A stretch of DNA of 36,570 bases, taken from contig UQAX01000026.1 in assembly GCA_900539145.1 (NCBI GenBank), positions 1-36,570 on the forward strand, read 5' to 3'. Source of the stretch: an uncultured Blautia sp. (lineage in GTDB: Bacteria > Bacillota > Clostridia > Lachnospirales > Lachnospiraceae). Of the stretch, positions 1 through 8,365 are shown piece after piece. Positions within the stretch are counted from its first letter, which is position 1. Every line of letters begins with the position of its first letter. A program made the translations under genes and the position numbers. The notes under the pieces were generated by a model. It ran no database searches and was not told the DNA's origin. It worked only from the letters and a program-made list of their open reading frames with translations.

Positions 1-3
1 AAA

Positions 4-97
4 GCAAGCCAATTTCATTGGCTTGCCGCCCCCAAGGTGTCGGATTATACCGGCAATCCACGACTTGTCGAGGAAATGCTCTAACGAGCGCTTCCTC
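4..97 (+). promoter_or_regulatory. Structured leader upstream of EamA exporter, candidate cis-regulatory RNA
   Basis: Three hairpins follow one another before the transporter gene. The first is a perfect 9-bp stem (4-12 with 18-26, loop TTTCA). The second pairs 39-46 with 55-64 (GTCGGATT with AATC-CA-CGAC, a 2-nt bulge), can be extended by CAA 33-35 with TTG 65-67, and has the loop ATACCGGC. The third pairs GAGGAA 70-75 with TTCCTC 92-97 and GCTC 78-81 with GAGC 86-89 around a TAAC loop. No T-run follows any of them, so a plain terminator is unlikely. Several riboswitch classes sit before small drug or guanidinium exporters, but I could not match this one to a consensus I know. The window starts at base 1, so the element may be cut. 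Confidence 0.4.
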
Positions 98-141
98 ATC
101 TGCGTACGTGGTAATGTTTACAAAATAGGAGATGAGAATGT

Positions 142-555
142 ATGTGGTTTGTTTTTGCTTTACTATCTGCAATTTTCGCAGCGCTTACTTCAATCCTTGC
201 AAAAGTGGGAATTAACGGAGTAAATTCTAATCTGGCAACAGCAATCCGAACTGTCGTTGTGGTAATTATGGCATGGGGAATGGTGTATTTAACGAACGCA
301 CAGAACGGAATAAGTGGAATAAGCAGAAAAAGCTGGATTTTTCTTATTCTTTCAGGGCTTTCCACAGGGGCGTCATGGCTGTGCTATTACAGAGCGCTGC
401 AAATAGGAGAGGCATCGAAGGTTGTGCCTGTTGACAAGTTAAGCGTAGTAATTACAATTATTTTGGCAGTAATATTTTTACATGAAAAGCTTACTATAAA
501 GTCCCTCATAGGCTGTGGGCTGATTACTATCGGAACATTGTTTATGGTAATGTAA
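142..555 (+). CDS. Single-domain EamA/DMT-family transporter
   Basis: A 137-residue, highly hydrophobic protein with about five membrane segments (roughly 2-20, 31-50, 64-82, 94-112, 117-136). This is one EamA unit, half the usual ten-helix drug/metabolite transporter, so it probably works as a dimer, as small multidrug-resistance proteins do. The end, with EKLTIKSLIGCGLITIGTL, is typical of the EamA repeat. The substrate cannot be read from sequence. The start is supported by AGGAG at 127-131; an out-of-frame ATG lies 4 bp upstream. It stands alone behind a structured leader, which suggests ligand-dependent control. Family assignment is firm, function is open. Confidence 0.85.
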   Translation: MWFVFALLSAIFAALTSILAKVGINGVNSNLATAIRTVVVVIMAWGMVYLTNAQNGISGISRKSWIFLILSGLSTGASWLCYYRALQIGEASKVVPVDKLSVVITIILAVIFLHEKLTIKSLIGCGLITIGTLFMVM

Positions 556-641
556 AGAGTGTTAAAAAAACAGATGAACATAACTTCAAAATGTGGTAGA
601 ATACCCCATTATACAAATGTGAAAAACAGAAGGGGAAATCA

Positions 642-1265
642 ATGTTAATAGAATACATATTTTATATTGCATTAGGCTATTTGTCAGGAAGTCTGATGTT
701 TGGATATGCAGTACCGAAGCTTATAAAAGGAATAGATGTGAGAAAAGAAAGCAGTGACGGAAATCCGGGAACTGCCAACGCATTTCTTTGTGGTGGAGCT
801 TTGTGCGGAATTTTAGTTTTGCTGGGAGATATTTTGAAGGGACTATTGCCTGTATATATGGCAGGAAAACATTTGGGAACAGAGTTTATGGGCTTTGCGC
901 TTATTATGGCAGCGCCGGTATTCGGTCATGCTTTTCCCTTAGCAGGAGGAAAGAAAAACGGAGGAAAGGGAATTGCAGTTTCCTTTGGAGTGCTTATTGG
1001 TTTATATCCGTTCTTGACAAATTTGTGGCTTTTGATTTTCTGGTATCTGCTGTTTTCTGTGGTTATTCGGATTAATCCGCACAGCTATCGGACGCTGATT
1101 ACCTATATTTGCTGGACGGTCAGTGCTTTGATTTGTAAGGTGGCGCCCGCTTTGTGTATAGGAAATATGTTGATTTCCTTTGTAATTGTAGATAAGCATA
1201 GCGCAGATTTAAAGAACAGAAAAGAAAGACAAATATGTTTTGGAATTAGGAGAGCAAATCGATGA
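642..1265 (+). CDS. plsY: PlsY-like glycerol-3-phosphate acyltransferase
   Basis: A 207-residue membrane protein of the PlsY family, which transfers the acyl group of acyl-phosphate to glycerol-3-phosphate as the first step of phospholipid synthesis. Visible family motifs are SSDGNPGTAN (37-46), GDILKG (62-67), a VFGHAFPL stretch (93-100) and GGKG (107-110), with hydrophobic helices around them. The first motif has NPGTAN rather than the usual N-x-GATN, so this looks like a divergent paralogue; a second, canonical plsY may exist elsewhere. The basic C-terminus (RKERQ...RRANR) is longer than in typical members. AGGGGAA lies before the ATG. The stop overlaps the next gene's start by 4 bp, so the two are probably translationally coupled in a lipid operon. 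Confidence 0.82.
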   Translation: MLIEYIFYIALGYLSGSLMFGYAVPKLIKGIDVRKESSDGNPGTANAFLCGGALCGILVLLGDILKGLLPVYMAGKHLGTEFMGFALIMAAPVFGHAFPLAGGKKNGGKGIAVSFGVLIGLYPFLTNLWLLIFWYLLFSVVIRINPHSYRTLITYICWTVSALICKVAPALCIGNMLISFVIVDKHSADLKNRKERQICFGIRRANR

Positions 1266-2380
1266 AGGTTTTAATTTTATCCTGTAAAACAGGAGGCGGA
1301 CATGATGCAGCAGGATTGGCAATGAAGGAGGCGCTGGAAGCAAAAGGACATGAAGCAATTTTGCTGGATTATCTTACTTTAGCGGGACAGAAAGTGTCTC
1401 AGACAGTGGGAGATGTGTATGTAAATACAGTAAAAACAGCGCCTCATGTTTTCGGAGTAGTTTATAAGCTGGGCATGGTAATCAGCAGGATAACGAAGAA
1501 ATCTCCTGTCTATTATGTCAATGCAAAAATGGGAAAATATTTGCAGAAATATTTGGAAGAAGAAAAATTTGACGCTCTTTTAATGCCTCATTTATACCCT
1601 TCGGAAACCCTTACTTATATGAAAAGACAGGGGATAGAATTGCCGTTGATGGCAGCGATTATGACAGATTATACCTGTATTCCTTTTTGGGAAGAAACCA
1701 GATGCGATTACTATATAGTACCTCATGAGGATGTGGCAAAGGTTTGTGAAAAGCGTGGAATACCGGAAGAAAAGCTGCTTTCCATAGGTATTCCGGTCAG
1801 TGATAAATTTACAAAAACAGCGGAAAAATCTAAGGTGAGAGAGCATTTAAAACTACCGAAGAACAGAAGACTTTTTCTGGTGATGGGCGGCAGTATGGGA
1901 GCCGGTGATTTGGAAAAATTGACGATGCAGTTAGAAAAAAGAATGGAAGCTTCTGATGGAATTATTGTGATTTGTGGGAATAATAAGAAGATTTTCCAGA
2001 AGATGAAGAAGGAGTATCAACACCATGAAAATATACAGATTGTGGGACAGACAAAGCAAATGTCTTTGTATATGAAAGCCTGTGATATTCTGTATACAAA
2101 GCCGGGTGGATTGACTTCTACCGAGGCGGCAGTTTCCGGTATTCCGATTGTACATACCTCACCCATACCGGGATGTGAGACAGAAAATAAGAAATTTTTT
2201 GTGAAATACGGAATGTCCATTGCACCGAGAACTGTGGAGAAACAAGTGGAAAAGGGAATAGAACTTTTGAATAATCCGGAAAAAATTCAGGAGATGAAAA
2301 CAGCACAAAAGATTTATGTAGATAAAAATGCAGCGCAAAAAATTGTAGAACTGTTAGAAAAACATAGTATAAAAAAATAA
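1262..2380 (+). CDS. MGDG synthase/MurG-type glycosyltransferase (diacylglycerol glucosyltransferase-like)
   Basis: A 372-residue GT-B glycosyltransferase. The N-terminus has the MGDG-synthase signature GGGHDAAG (11-18). The C-terminal half has a nucleotide-sugar binding stretch with TKPGG (279-283) followed by LTSTEA and IVHTSPIPGCE, as in MurG and UgtP. Such enzymes move a hexose from a UDP-sugar to diacylglycerol at the inner face of the membrane and make glycolipids or the anchor of lipoteichoic acid. Its overlap with a PlsY-like gene supports a lipid acceptor. Sugar and processivity cannot be told from sequence. A hairpin terminator follows within 15 bp. Confidence 0.8.
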   Translation: MKVLILSCKTGGGHDAAGLAMKEALEAKGHEAILLDYLTLAGQKVSQTVGDVYVNTVKTAPHVFGVVYKLGMVISRITKKSPVYYVNAKMGKYLQKYLEEEKFDALLMPHLYPSETLTYMKRQGIELPLMAAIMTDYTCIPFWEETRCDYYIVPHEDVAKVCEKRGIPEEKLLSIGIPVSDKFTKTAEKSKVREHLKLPKNRRLFLVMGGSMGAGDLEKLTMQLEKRMEASDGIIVICGNNKKIFQKMKKEYQHHENIQIVGQTKQMSLYMKACDILYTKPGGLTSTEAAVSGIPIVHTSPIPGCETENKKFFVKYGMSIAPRTVEKQVEKGIELLNNPEKIQEMKTAQKIYVDKNAAQKIVELLEKHSIKK

Positions 2381-2394
2381 AGCAAGGAGTAAGA

Positions 2395-2422
2395 AAGACT
2401 GTTATTTGGCAGTCTTCTTTTA
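2395..2422 (+). terminator. Rho-independent terminator after the glycosyltransferase gene
   Basis: The 7-bp stem AAGACTG (2395-2401) / CAGTCTT (2410-2416) has an 8-nt loop and is followed by CTTTTAA. It ends the plsY-glycosyltransferase unit. Confidence 0.7.
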
Positions 2423-2461
2423 ATTCCACGGAAAAATTTTTTTATGAAATTAAAATATCAG

Positions 2462-2473
2462 TTGACTTATCAA
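2462..2473. promoter_or_regulatory. Possible MarR operator (inverted repeat before marR)
   Basis: TTGA-CTTA-TCAA is a short inverted repeat directly before the marR ribosome binding site (AAGGAG 2476-2481). MarR proteins often repress their own operon through such sites. The arms are only 4 bp, so this is weak support. Confidence 0.25.
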
Positions 2474-2487
2474 GAAAGGAGCGGATT

Positions 2488-2940
2488 ATGGAAAACAGGG
2501 CTTTGGGTAAAAGCATTGCGATTTTGCATCGCAGAGAACAGAAATATATGATTTCAAAAATGAAAGAACTGGGAATAGGTTATTCCGGTTATAATTTTCT
2601 GCTTTATTTGGACATTCATTCAGGAAGCAGTCAGAAGGAAATGTGTGAAGCGTTGGCAGTGGATGAGGCTCTGGCAGTCAGAACAATGAAACGGCTGGAA
2701 GAGACAGGGTTTATTATCCGTAAAAAATCGGAAAAAAACGGAAGATGTTACGAAATCCATTTGACAGAAAAGGGGGCAGAAACCGTTCCAAAGCTGAGAA
2801 CGTTTTTGTTTCAGTGGTGGAGTCAGGTAACCCAGTGTTTAACAGGAGAAGAAAAGGACATTTTGCTGTCAAGCCTTGAGAAAATGGCAGTACAGTCAGA
2901 AGGTGTTTTAAAAGACATAGAAGAAAAGAAAGGCGTGTGA
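2488..2940 (+). CDS. MarR-family transcriptional regulator
   Basis: A 150-residue winged-helix protein. The helix-turn-helix region is near residues 45-75 (SSQKEMCEALAVDEALAVRTMKRLEETGFI), followed by a wing with basic residues (RKKSEKNGRCYEIHLTEKG). The N- and C-terminal helices would form the MarR dimer interface. The gene is immediately followed by a MATE efflux gene; a MarR next to an exporter usually represses it and is released by the exported compound or a related one. That link is inference from the arrangement. AAGGAG sits 6 nt before the ATG. Confidence 0.88.
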   Translation: MENRALGKSIAILHRREQKYMISKMKELGIGYSGYNFLLYLDIHSGSSQKEMCEALAVDEALAVRTMKRLEETGFIIRKKSEKNGRCYEIHLTEKGAETVPKLRTFLFQWWSQVTQCLTGEEKDILLSSLEKMAVQSEGVLKDIEEKKGV

Positions 2941-2942
2941 GT

Positions 2943-4313
2943 ATGGAAAATAAAAATACCAATCCTCTGGGAACAGAGAAAATCGGGAGCTTACTGATGA
3001 AATTTGCAATCCCCAGTATTATTGCAATGCTGGTCAGCTCCCTTTACAATATTGTAGACCAGTTTTTTATTGGCCGAAGTGTGGGTATGTTGGGGAATGC
3101 AGCTACAAACGTAGCCTTTCCTCTTAGTATTACCTGTACGGCGCTGGCGCTTCTGTGCGGAATTGGAGGCGCAGCTAATTTTAACCTTGCAATGGGAAGG
3201 AAAGAGAAGGAAAAAGCGGTTTCTTTTGCAGGAGGAGCCATTGGCATGATGCTTCTGGCAGGTGTAGTTCTTACGATTGTGGTAACGCTGTTTTTAAAGC
3301 CTATGATGCTTGCCTTTGGAGCCACCGATAATGTGTTGGATTATGCACTGACTTATACGGGAATTACGTCTTTGGGATTTCCTTTTCTTATTGTAACCAC
3401 AGGTGGAAGTAACCTTATTAGGGCAGACGGAAGTCCAAAATATTCCATGATTTGTACATTGGCAGGAGCGATTATCAATACAATTTTAGACCCGTTATTT
3501 ATCTTCACCTTTGATATGGGAATGGCAGGTGCGGCATGGGCAACCATTATCGGACAGGTAGTTTCAGGAATTATGGTTTTGGGCTATCTGGCAAAGTTTA
3601 AAACAGTGCACATTCCGCTGAAGGCGCTGCTGCCTTCTAAGGCGTCATGGCTTCCGATTTTAACTCTTGGAATTGCTCCGTTTTTTAACCAGATGGCAAT
3701 GATGATTGTGCAGATTGTCATGAACAACACCTTAACTTATTATGGCGGACAATCTTCTTACGGAAGCGAAATTCCCATGGCATGTGCGGGAATTATATCA
3801 AAAGTAGGTATGATTTTCTTTGCGATTGTTATTGGAATTTCTCAGGGAATACAGCCGATTATCAGCTTTAATTATGGTGCGGGAAACGGAAAACGAGTAA
3901 AAGAAACTTATAAAAAAGCGCTCACGGCGGCCATTCTTATTTCCACGGCAGCGTTTCTTTTGTTTCAAATTTTTCCGAGAGAAATTATCTCTATTTTCGG
4001 TTCGGGAAGCGAAGAATATTTTACTTTTGCAGAGAAATTTTTCCGTATTTATTTGTTTTTCACCTTTATTAACGGAATACAGCCGATTACTGCAAATACC
4101 TTTACATCCATCGGAAAATCGGGAAAAGGTGTGTTTCTTTCTCTTACAAGACAGATTATTTTCCTGTTGCCTTTGTTGATTATTCTTCCGATTTTCATGG
4201 GAATTGACGGTGTTATGTATTCTGCTCCCGTAGCGGACGGAATTGCAGCAGTATTTTCTGCTTGGTTTATGTGGAAAGAATTTAAAATTATAGACAAACA
4301 AATGCCAAATTAA
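2943..4313 (+). CDS. MATE-family multidrug efflux transporter
   Basis: A roughly 456-residue protein with about twelve membrane helices in two halves, each opening like a MATE repeat (LLMKFAIPSIIAMLVSSLYN at the start; the GGSNLIRADGSPKY region is a MATE hallmark). It should export cationic compounds using a Na+ or H+ gradient. I place the start at ATG 2943. A GTG at 2937 overlaps the marR stop, but the AAAGG at 2929-2933 is too close to it and lies well before 2943. It is probably co-transcribed with marR. It ends just before a strong hairpin shared with the convergent uxuB. The drug range cannot be told from sequence. Confidence 0.9.
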   Translation: MENKNTNPLGTEKIGSLLMKFAIPSIIAMLVSSLYNIVDQFFIGRSVGMLGNAATNVAFPLSITCTALALLCGIGGAANFNLAMGRKEKEKAVSFAGGAIGMMLLAGVVLTIVVTLFLKPMMLAFGATDNVLDYALTYTGITSLGFPFLIVTTGGSNLIRADGSPKYSMICTLAGAIINTILDPLFIFTFDMGMAGAAWATIIGQVVSGIMVLGYLAKFKTVHIPLKALLPSKASWLPILTLGIAPFFNQMAMMIVQIVMNNTLTYYGGQSSYGSEIPMACAGIISKVGMIFFAIVIGISQGIQPIISFNYGAGNGKRVKETYKKALTAAILISTAAFLLFQIFPREIISIFGSGSEEYFTFAEKFFRIYLFFTFINGIQPITANTFTSIGKSGKGVFLSLTRQIIFLLPLLIILPIFMGIDGVMYSAPVADGIAAVFSAWFMWKEFKIIDKQMPN

Positions 4314-4330
4314 ATACATATTAATTAGAT

Positions 4331-4373
4331 AAGACTGCCGTATGGGATATCATTTCCGATGCGGCAGTCTTTT
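4331..4373. terminator. Terminator between convergent MATE and uxuB genes
   Basis: The 10-bp perfect stem AAGACTGCCG (4331-4340) / CGGCAGTCTT (4362-4371) carries an inner GGGA/TTCC pairing and is followed by TT on the plus strand. It lies between two genes that face each other. Confidence 0.7.
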
Positions 4374-4379
4374 GGCTGT

Positions 4380-5948
4380 TTACAGTGATTTTTCAGTGTT
4401 TAGATACTTCTTTAATGTGTGTCTGACGCCTCCCGGGGAAGCGATTTCTTCTATAAACATTTCTTCGATTTTTTCTCCAATTCCTGCTTTATATAAATCT
4501 ACTCCGAAAATGGAAGCATCTGAAAGAATGGATTTTAATTGACCGCAATAAGACTTTGGATTTCCTATCTCGATGCCTCTGAGTGATTGCGTCAGCATGG
4601 GAAGCATAGGGTCGGGAGAATGCTCAAAGGGATTTCCCTCATCATCTATACCTATAAGGTATCGACACCATCCTGCAATAGCCAAAGGAATGGCTGTTAG
4701 TTTGCTTGCAGTTCCGTATTTTTCAACGTAAGCTTTGATGGTTTCACCGTAGCGAATTCCCACTTTTTGAGAGGTATCGGTTGCAATTCGCTGGGGAGTG
4801 TCCGGCATAAAAGGATTTGGAAAGCGTACATGAATAACCTCGTCTACAAAGGCGGAAGGGGATAAAATACCGGGATTTGTTACCACAGACATTCCTTCCA
4901 CAGGTCCGATTTCGCAGATTAATTTTTTTAATTCCCTATCGTTCATTTCGTCTGCAATGGAGGTGTAACCAAGAAGGCAGCCATATACAGCTAAAGCAGT
5001 ATGGAGAGGGTTCAGACAGGTGGTTACCTTCATTCGTTCCACCTTATTTACAGTATCTCTGTCTGTAAGATAAACACCTGCTTTTTCCAGTGGAGGACGT
5101 CCGTTGGGAAAGTTATCCTCAATGACCAGATATTGCGGAGCTTCTGCATTTACAAAAGGAGCAATGTACGTTTTTTTAGAAGTAATGATAGGTTCTATAT
5201 TTTCTACACCGCTGTGCTTTAAAGCTTCATAGACAGATTGAGCGGGGCGAGGTGTGATTTTGTCAATCATAGACCACGGGAAGGATACTTGATTTTCGTT
5301 ACAGAGATAGGAAAGAAAGCCCTCCGTTACAGAACTTTTTTCCAGCCATTCTTTAGCTGTATCTAAAACAGCTTTTTGCAGTTTTTCACCGTTGTGGGAA
5401 TAGTTATCCATTGATACAAGAGCAATAGGCGCTTGATTGGCTTTGTAACGTTTATAAAGCAAAGCGCATACAAGGGAGATGGCAGAGCCTGAACCTTTTA
5501 GGGCATACCCTTTTTCTGTAATAGTAAAAGAGACTATCTGCAAAGAGGGATTGATAAAAATTTCTTCTAAACGATGCCAATCTTGCGGAAAATCAGGGCT
5601 TGCTTTGTACGCTTCCGCAAGGGAACCCAGCACTTTTTTATCTGTGGAACCATCTGTATTTAGCGTGACAGCCAGTACCAGATTGTCAAAGGGCTTATAA
5701 ATTTTATCAATAACATCAAAGTCAAAGGTCTCCACACAGGTAACGCCTGTCTGCATTTCTCCCATAGAAAGCAGTGTATCAGCCAGACCGCCCATGAAAA
5801 TACGAAAGATATTGCCTGCGCCAAAGTGTACCCACACGGGATTTTCTTTTGTGTTTTTTCTGATTTTTTCGATATCGTAGGAGGGAAGTGCAATGTTTGC
5901 AGCTTTCCAGTCCTCTTTTTTCTGAATACCGTTTAATGTTAATTGCAT
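4380..5948 (-). CDS. uxuB: D-mannonate oxidoreductase (fructuronate reductase), mannitol dehydrogenase family
   Basis: A 522-residue member of the long-chain mannitol dehydrogenase family. UxuB reversibly reduces D-fructuronate to D-mannonate with NADH in glucuronate breakdown. The N-terminal nucleotide-binding motif is WVHFGAGNIFR (about 38-48). The catalytic site appears as Lys307, Asn313 and His316 in KVTTCLNPLH, within the conserved helical C-terminal domain. Family length is about 480-540, so it looks complete. It starts 3 bp after the uxuA stop, with GAGGAG inside the end of uxuA as ribosome binding site, so the two are an operon. Mannitol or altronate oxidation would be alternatives, but the uxuA neighbour favours mannonate. 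Confidence 0.9.
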   Translation of the reverse strand: MQLTLNGIQKKEDWKAANIALPSYDIEKIRKNTKENPVWVHFGAGNIFRIFMGGLADTLLSMGEMQTGVTCVETFDFDVIDKIYKPFDNLVLAVTLNTDGSTDKKVLGSLAEAYKASPDFPQDWHRLEEIFINPSLQIVSFTITEKGYALKGSGSAISLVCALLYKRYKANQAPIALVSMDNYSHNGEKLQKAVLDTAKEWLEKSSVTEGFLSYLCNENQVSFPWSMIDKITPRPAQSVYEALKHSGVENIEPIITSKKTYIAPFVNAEAPQYLVIEDNFPNGRPPLEKAGVYLTDRDTVNKVERMKVTTCLNPLHTALAVYGCLLGYTSIADEMNDRELKKLICEIGPVEGMSVVTNPGILSPSAFVDEVIHVRFPNPFMPDTPQRIATDTSQKVGIRYGETIKAYVEKYGTASKLTAIPLAIAGWCRYLIGIDDEGNPFEHSPDPMLPMLTQSLRGIEIGNPKSYCGQLKSILSDASIFGVDLYKAGIGEKIEEMFIEEIASPGGVRHTLKKYLNTEKSL

Positions 5949-5951
5949 AGC

Positions 5952-7022
5952 TTATTTCTCCTCTTTTTCAATGGCTTCCCACAGACCGCACAGATAAGCA
6001 GAGCCCAGTGCTCTGTCGTATAGTCCGTATCCGGGCATGGCTTTTTCTCCCCACATCATTCTGCCGTGATCCGGACGGATTGGACCGTTAAAACCTGTAT
6101 CATGAAGGGCTTTCAGAATTTTGTATATATCAAAAGCTCCGTCAGAGCTTAAATGGGCGCTTTCCTCAAAATCACCCATACCGTCATTAAAACGGAGATT
6201 TCTGACGTGAGCAAAATGAATTCTGTCCTTCAACATGTGAATGGTATCAAGCAAATCGTTATTCAAGTTTGTTCCATAAGAACCGGTACAAAAAGTAATG
6301 CCATTGTGTTTATTAGGAACCATATCCATCATGCGCTTTAAATTTTTCTGTGTGGAAATAATACGTGGAAGTTCGAAGACACTCCAAGAAGGATCGTCAG
6401 GGTGGATAGCCATATTGATGTCGTATTTGTCACATACAGGCATAATTGCTTCCAAAAAATATTTTAAATTGGCGAACAGGAGGCCTTCGTCAAAGTCTTT
6501 GTACAGGGTAAAGAGTTCTTTTACCTTTTCCATGCGCTCCGGTTCCCAGCCGGGCATGACAGAACCGTTCATCTCATTTTTGATTGCTTCAAACATTTTT
6601 TCAGGCTCTAATTCATCAATTTGTTTTTGGCTGTAAGCCAGAACCGTAGTACCGTCTTCTCGTTTTCTGTCAAGCTCTGTTCTTGTCCAGTCAAAAACCG
6701 GCATGAAATTATAGCAGACTGTGTGAATATCTGCTTTTCCCAGATTTTCCAGTGTTTTTATATAATTCTCAATATCTTTATCTCTGTCAGGTGAACCGGT
6801 TTTAATGGCGTCGCTGACGTTGACGCTTTCAATGCCTGCCAGATGCAGACCGGCATCCTCTACTTCTTTTTTCATCGCCAGAATTTCGTCTAAGGTCCAG
6901 ACTTCACCGGGGAGTTTTTCGTAAAGTGTGGTAATAATTCCTTTTACATAACAAATCTGACGAATTTGCTCTAAAGTAACGGTATCGTGTTTTTTGCCAT
7001 ACCATCGCATTGTCATTTCCAT
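5952..7022 (-). CDS. uxuA: Mannonate dehydratase
   Basis: A 356-residue enzyme that dehydrates D-mannonate to 2-keto-3-deoxygluconate using Mn2+ or Fe2+ in a TIM barrel. Recognisable segments are MRWYGKKHD near the start, IHPDDPSW (His207), FCTGSYG, and RPDHGRMMWGE (about 316-326). The reading frame is open further upstream to 7142, but the start MEMTMRW at 7022 has AGAGGAA before it and gives the usual family length, so I use it. It is the first gene of uxuAB. No uronate isomerase, kinase or GntR-type regulator is seen nearby, so the rest of the pathway must lie elsewhere. Confidence 0.93.
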   Translation of the reverse strand: MEMTMRWYGKKHDTVTLEQIRQICYVKGIITTLYEKLPGEVWTLDEILAMKKEVEDAGLHLAGIESVNVSDAIKTGSPDRDKDIENYIKTLENLGKADIHTVCYNFMPVFDWTRTELDRKREDGTTVLAYSQKQIDELEPEKMFEAIKNEMNGSVMPGWEPERMEKVKELFTLYKDFDEGLLFANLKYFLEAIMPVCDKYDINMAIHPDDPSWSVFELPRIISTQKNLKRMMDMVPNKHNGITFCTGSYGTNLNNDLLDTIHMLKDRIHFAHVRNLRFNDGMGDFEESAHLSSDGAFDIYKILKALHDTGFNGPIRPDHGRMMWGEKAMPGYGLYDRALGSAYLCGLWEAIEKEEK

Positions 7023-7089
7023 AATCTGTGTTCCTCTCTTTTTCCGTACTTTACAGTTAGTATGGTAAAAATATTGAAAAAAATACAGA

Positions 7090-7118
7090 ATTATAGGTGC
7101 ATTGTGGATGTTGAAAAA
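7090..7118 (-). promoter_or_regulatory. Putative uxuAB promoter with cre-like palindrome
   Basis: On the minus strand a perfect -10 TATAAT (7090-7095) lies 17 bp from a weak -35 TTTTTC (7113-7118). The palindrome AAAGCTTT (7116-7123) overlaps the -35; TGAAAAAGCTTTGT around it resembles, imperfectly, a CcpA cre site. Carbon control would suit a hexuronate operon, but the match is loose. Confidence 0.45.
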
Positions 7119-7182
7119 GCTTTGTTTCTGTATTACAATCAATTCATATAAAAAGGAATATTATAGACAAGAGGTGTGAAAA

Positions 7183-8289
7183 ATGTATCATGGATTTGGA
7201 AAATTTATCAGAGGAAAAGGATTTTCCATACTGTTTTATTTGGTTTCCGTATTGCTGATGTTTTATCTGACAGTAAAAATCGGAAGTGTTGCGGAATATG
7301 TTTTTTCCGTGGATATTTATGCTGCTGTTTTTGTTGTTCTGGCTGTTCTGATGTTTTACATGCTTTGCTATTTCAGCAGTAAAAAAGCAGAAAAAAGGGC
7401 AAAAAAGTTATATGAAGCCTGCGGGGTTGTGCTGTGTGTGCTTTTAAATCTCACCATGTGTTTTCTGGTATTTGATTTTTTAAATATTTTTGTGCCCTTT
7501 GAAAAAGCAGGATGGTGTTTGATACCCACAGCAGCAGGATTGCTGTTGTCTGCATACGGATTTCTTCATGCCAGACATTTAACCGTAAAAAAGTACCAAA
7601 TTCAGTTGGGCGAAAAGAAGCTGGACAAAAGGCTGGTTTTGTTAAGTGACATTCACACAGGCTCTTTCGTCAATGAAAAGCATCTGGAGAAAATCATAGA
7701 AAAAGTGAATGAGCTGAATGCAGATTTGATTTTCATTGCAGGGGACACCTTTGACGTCAAGGCTTTTGAAAACTGTAACCTTCCAAAACTGGAAGAAATA
7801 TTCAGAAGGCTTTGCTCTAAAGAAGGGGTATATGCAAGTCTTGGAAATCATGATCCTCTTTCATCGGACAAAGAGGTAAGAACGTTTTTTGAGAAGGCAG
7901 GCATTCATCTTTTGACAGATGAAAAAGCAGAAACACAGGATTTTTATATTATAGGTCGTGAAGATGTGACTTCCTGTCCAAACAGAAAAAGCCTTGCTGA
8001 AATACTTCCAAAAGGAAGAGGAAAGAAACCGGAAATTTTGTTAGACCACAACCCCGGTGGTATTAAGGAAGCCATAGAAAATAAGGTTTCTCTTGTATTG
8101 TGTGGACATACCCATAAAGGACAGTTTTTTCCGGCAACTCTTTTTACAAGATTTGCCTATGGAAAGAAAGATTTTTACGGATATGCACAAAGAGAGGAAA
8201 CCCAGAGTATTGTGTCTGCGGGAGCAGGGTATTTTCAAATGCCTATGAGAATTGGAAGTGACAGTGAGATTGTATTGATAGAAGTATAG
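7183..8289 (+). CDS. Membrane-anchored metallophosphoesterase (YkuE-like)
   Basis: A 368-residue protein. Four membrane helices (about 14-33, 41-63, 79-98, 111-129) precede a calcineurin-like phosphoesterase domain with all metal-binding blocks: SDIH (D156, H158), GD (187-188), GNHD (221-224), DHN (288-290) and GHTHKGQ (308-314). The catalytic part should therefore be active and hydrolyse a phosphate ester at the membrane. Relatives include B. subtilis YkuE and UDP-diacylglucosamine-hydrolase-like enzymes; the substrate here is unknown. It is a single-gene unit between the divergent uxuA and a shared terminator. Confidence 0.85.
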   Translation: MYHGFGKFIRGKGFSILFYLVSVLLMFYLTVKIGSVAEYVFSVDIYAAVFVVLAVLMFYMLCYFSSKKAEKRAKKLYEACGVVLCVLLNLTMCFLVFDFLNIFVPFEKAGWCLIPTAAGLLLSAYGFLHARHLTVKKYQIQLGEKKLDKRLVLLSDIHTGSFVNEKHLEKIIEKVNELNADLIFIAGDTFDVKAFENCNLPKLEEIFRRLCSKEGVYASLGNHDPLSSDKEVRTFFEKAGIHLLTDEKAETQDFYIIGREDVTSCPNRKSLAEILPKGRGKKPEILLDHNPGGIKEAIENKVSLVLCGHTHKGQFFPATLFTRFAYGKKDFYGYAQREETQSIVSAGAGYFQMPMRIGSDSEIVLIEV

Positions 8290-8294
8290 AAGAA

Positions 8295-8346
8295 ACCGCC
8301 GCATTAGGGAGTTGTGAAGTGAACCCCTTAATGTGACGGTCATTTT
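8295..8346. terminator. Terminator between convergent phosphoesterase and ABC-F genes
   Basis: The outer stem is ACCG (8295-8298) / CGGT (8337-8340). The inner stem is CATTA-GGG / CCC-T-TAATG with one bulge. ATTTTATT follows on the plus strand. Confidence 0.65.
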
Positions 8347-8365
8347 ATTATTTCGTAATTATTTA

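Noticed and set aside
3798..4319. 173-codon open frame on the minus strand opposite the MATE gene
   Set aside because: Low-complexity Lys/Arg/Asn-rich translation without any domain, fully inside a convincing membrane-protein gene.
7023..7142. Longer uxuA with 40 extra N-terminal residues
   Set aside because: The extra part is hydrophobic, unlike the family, has no ribosome binding site, and would cover the TATAAT promoter. The start at 7022 gives normal length and has AGAGGAA.
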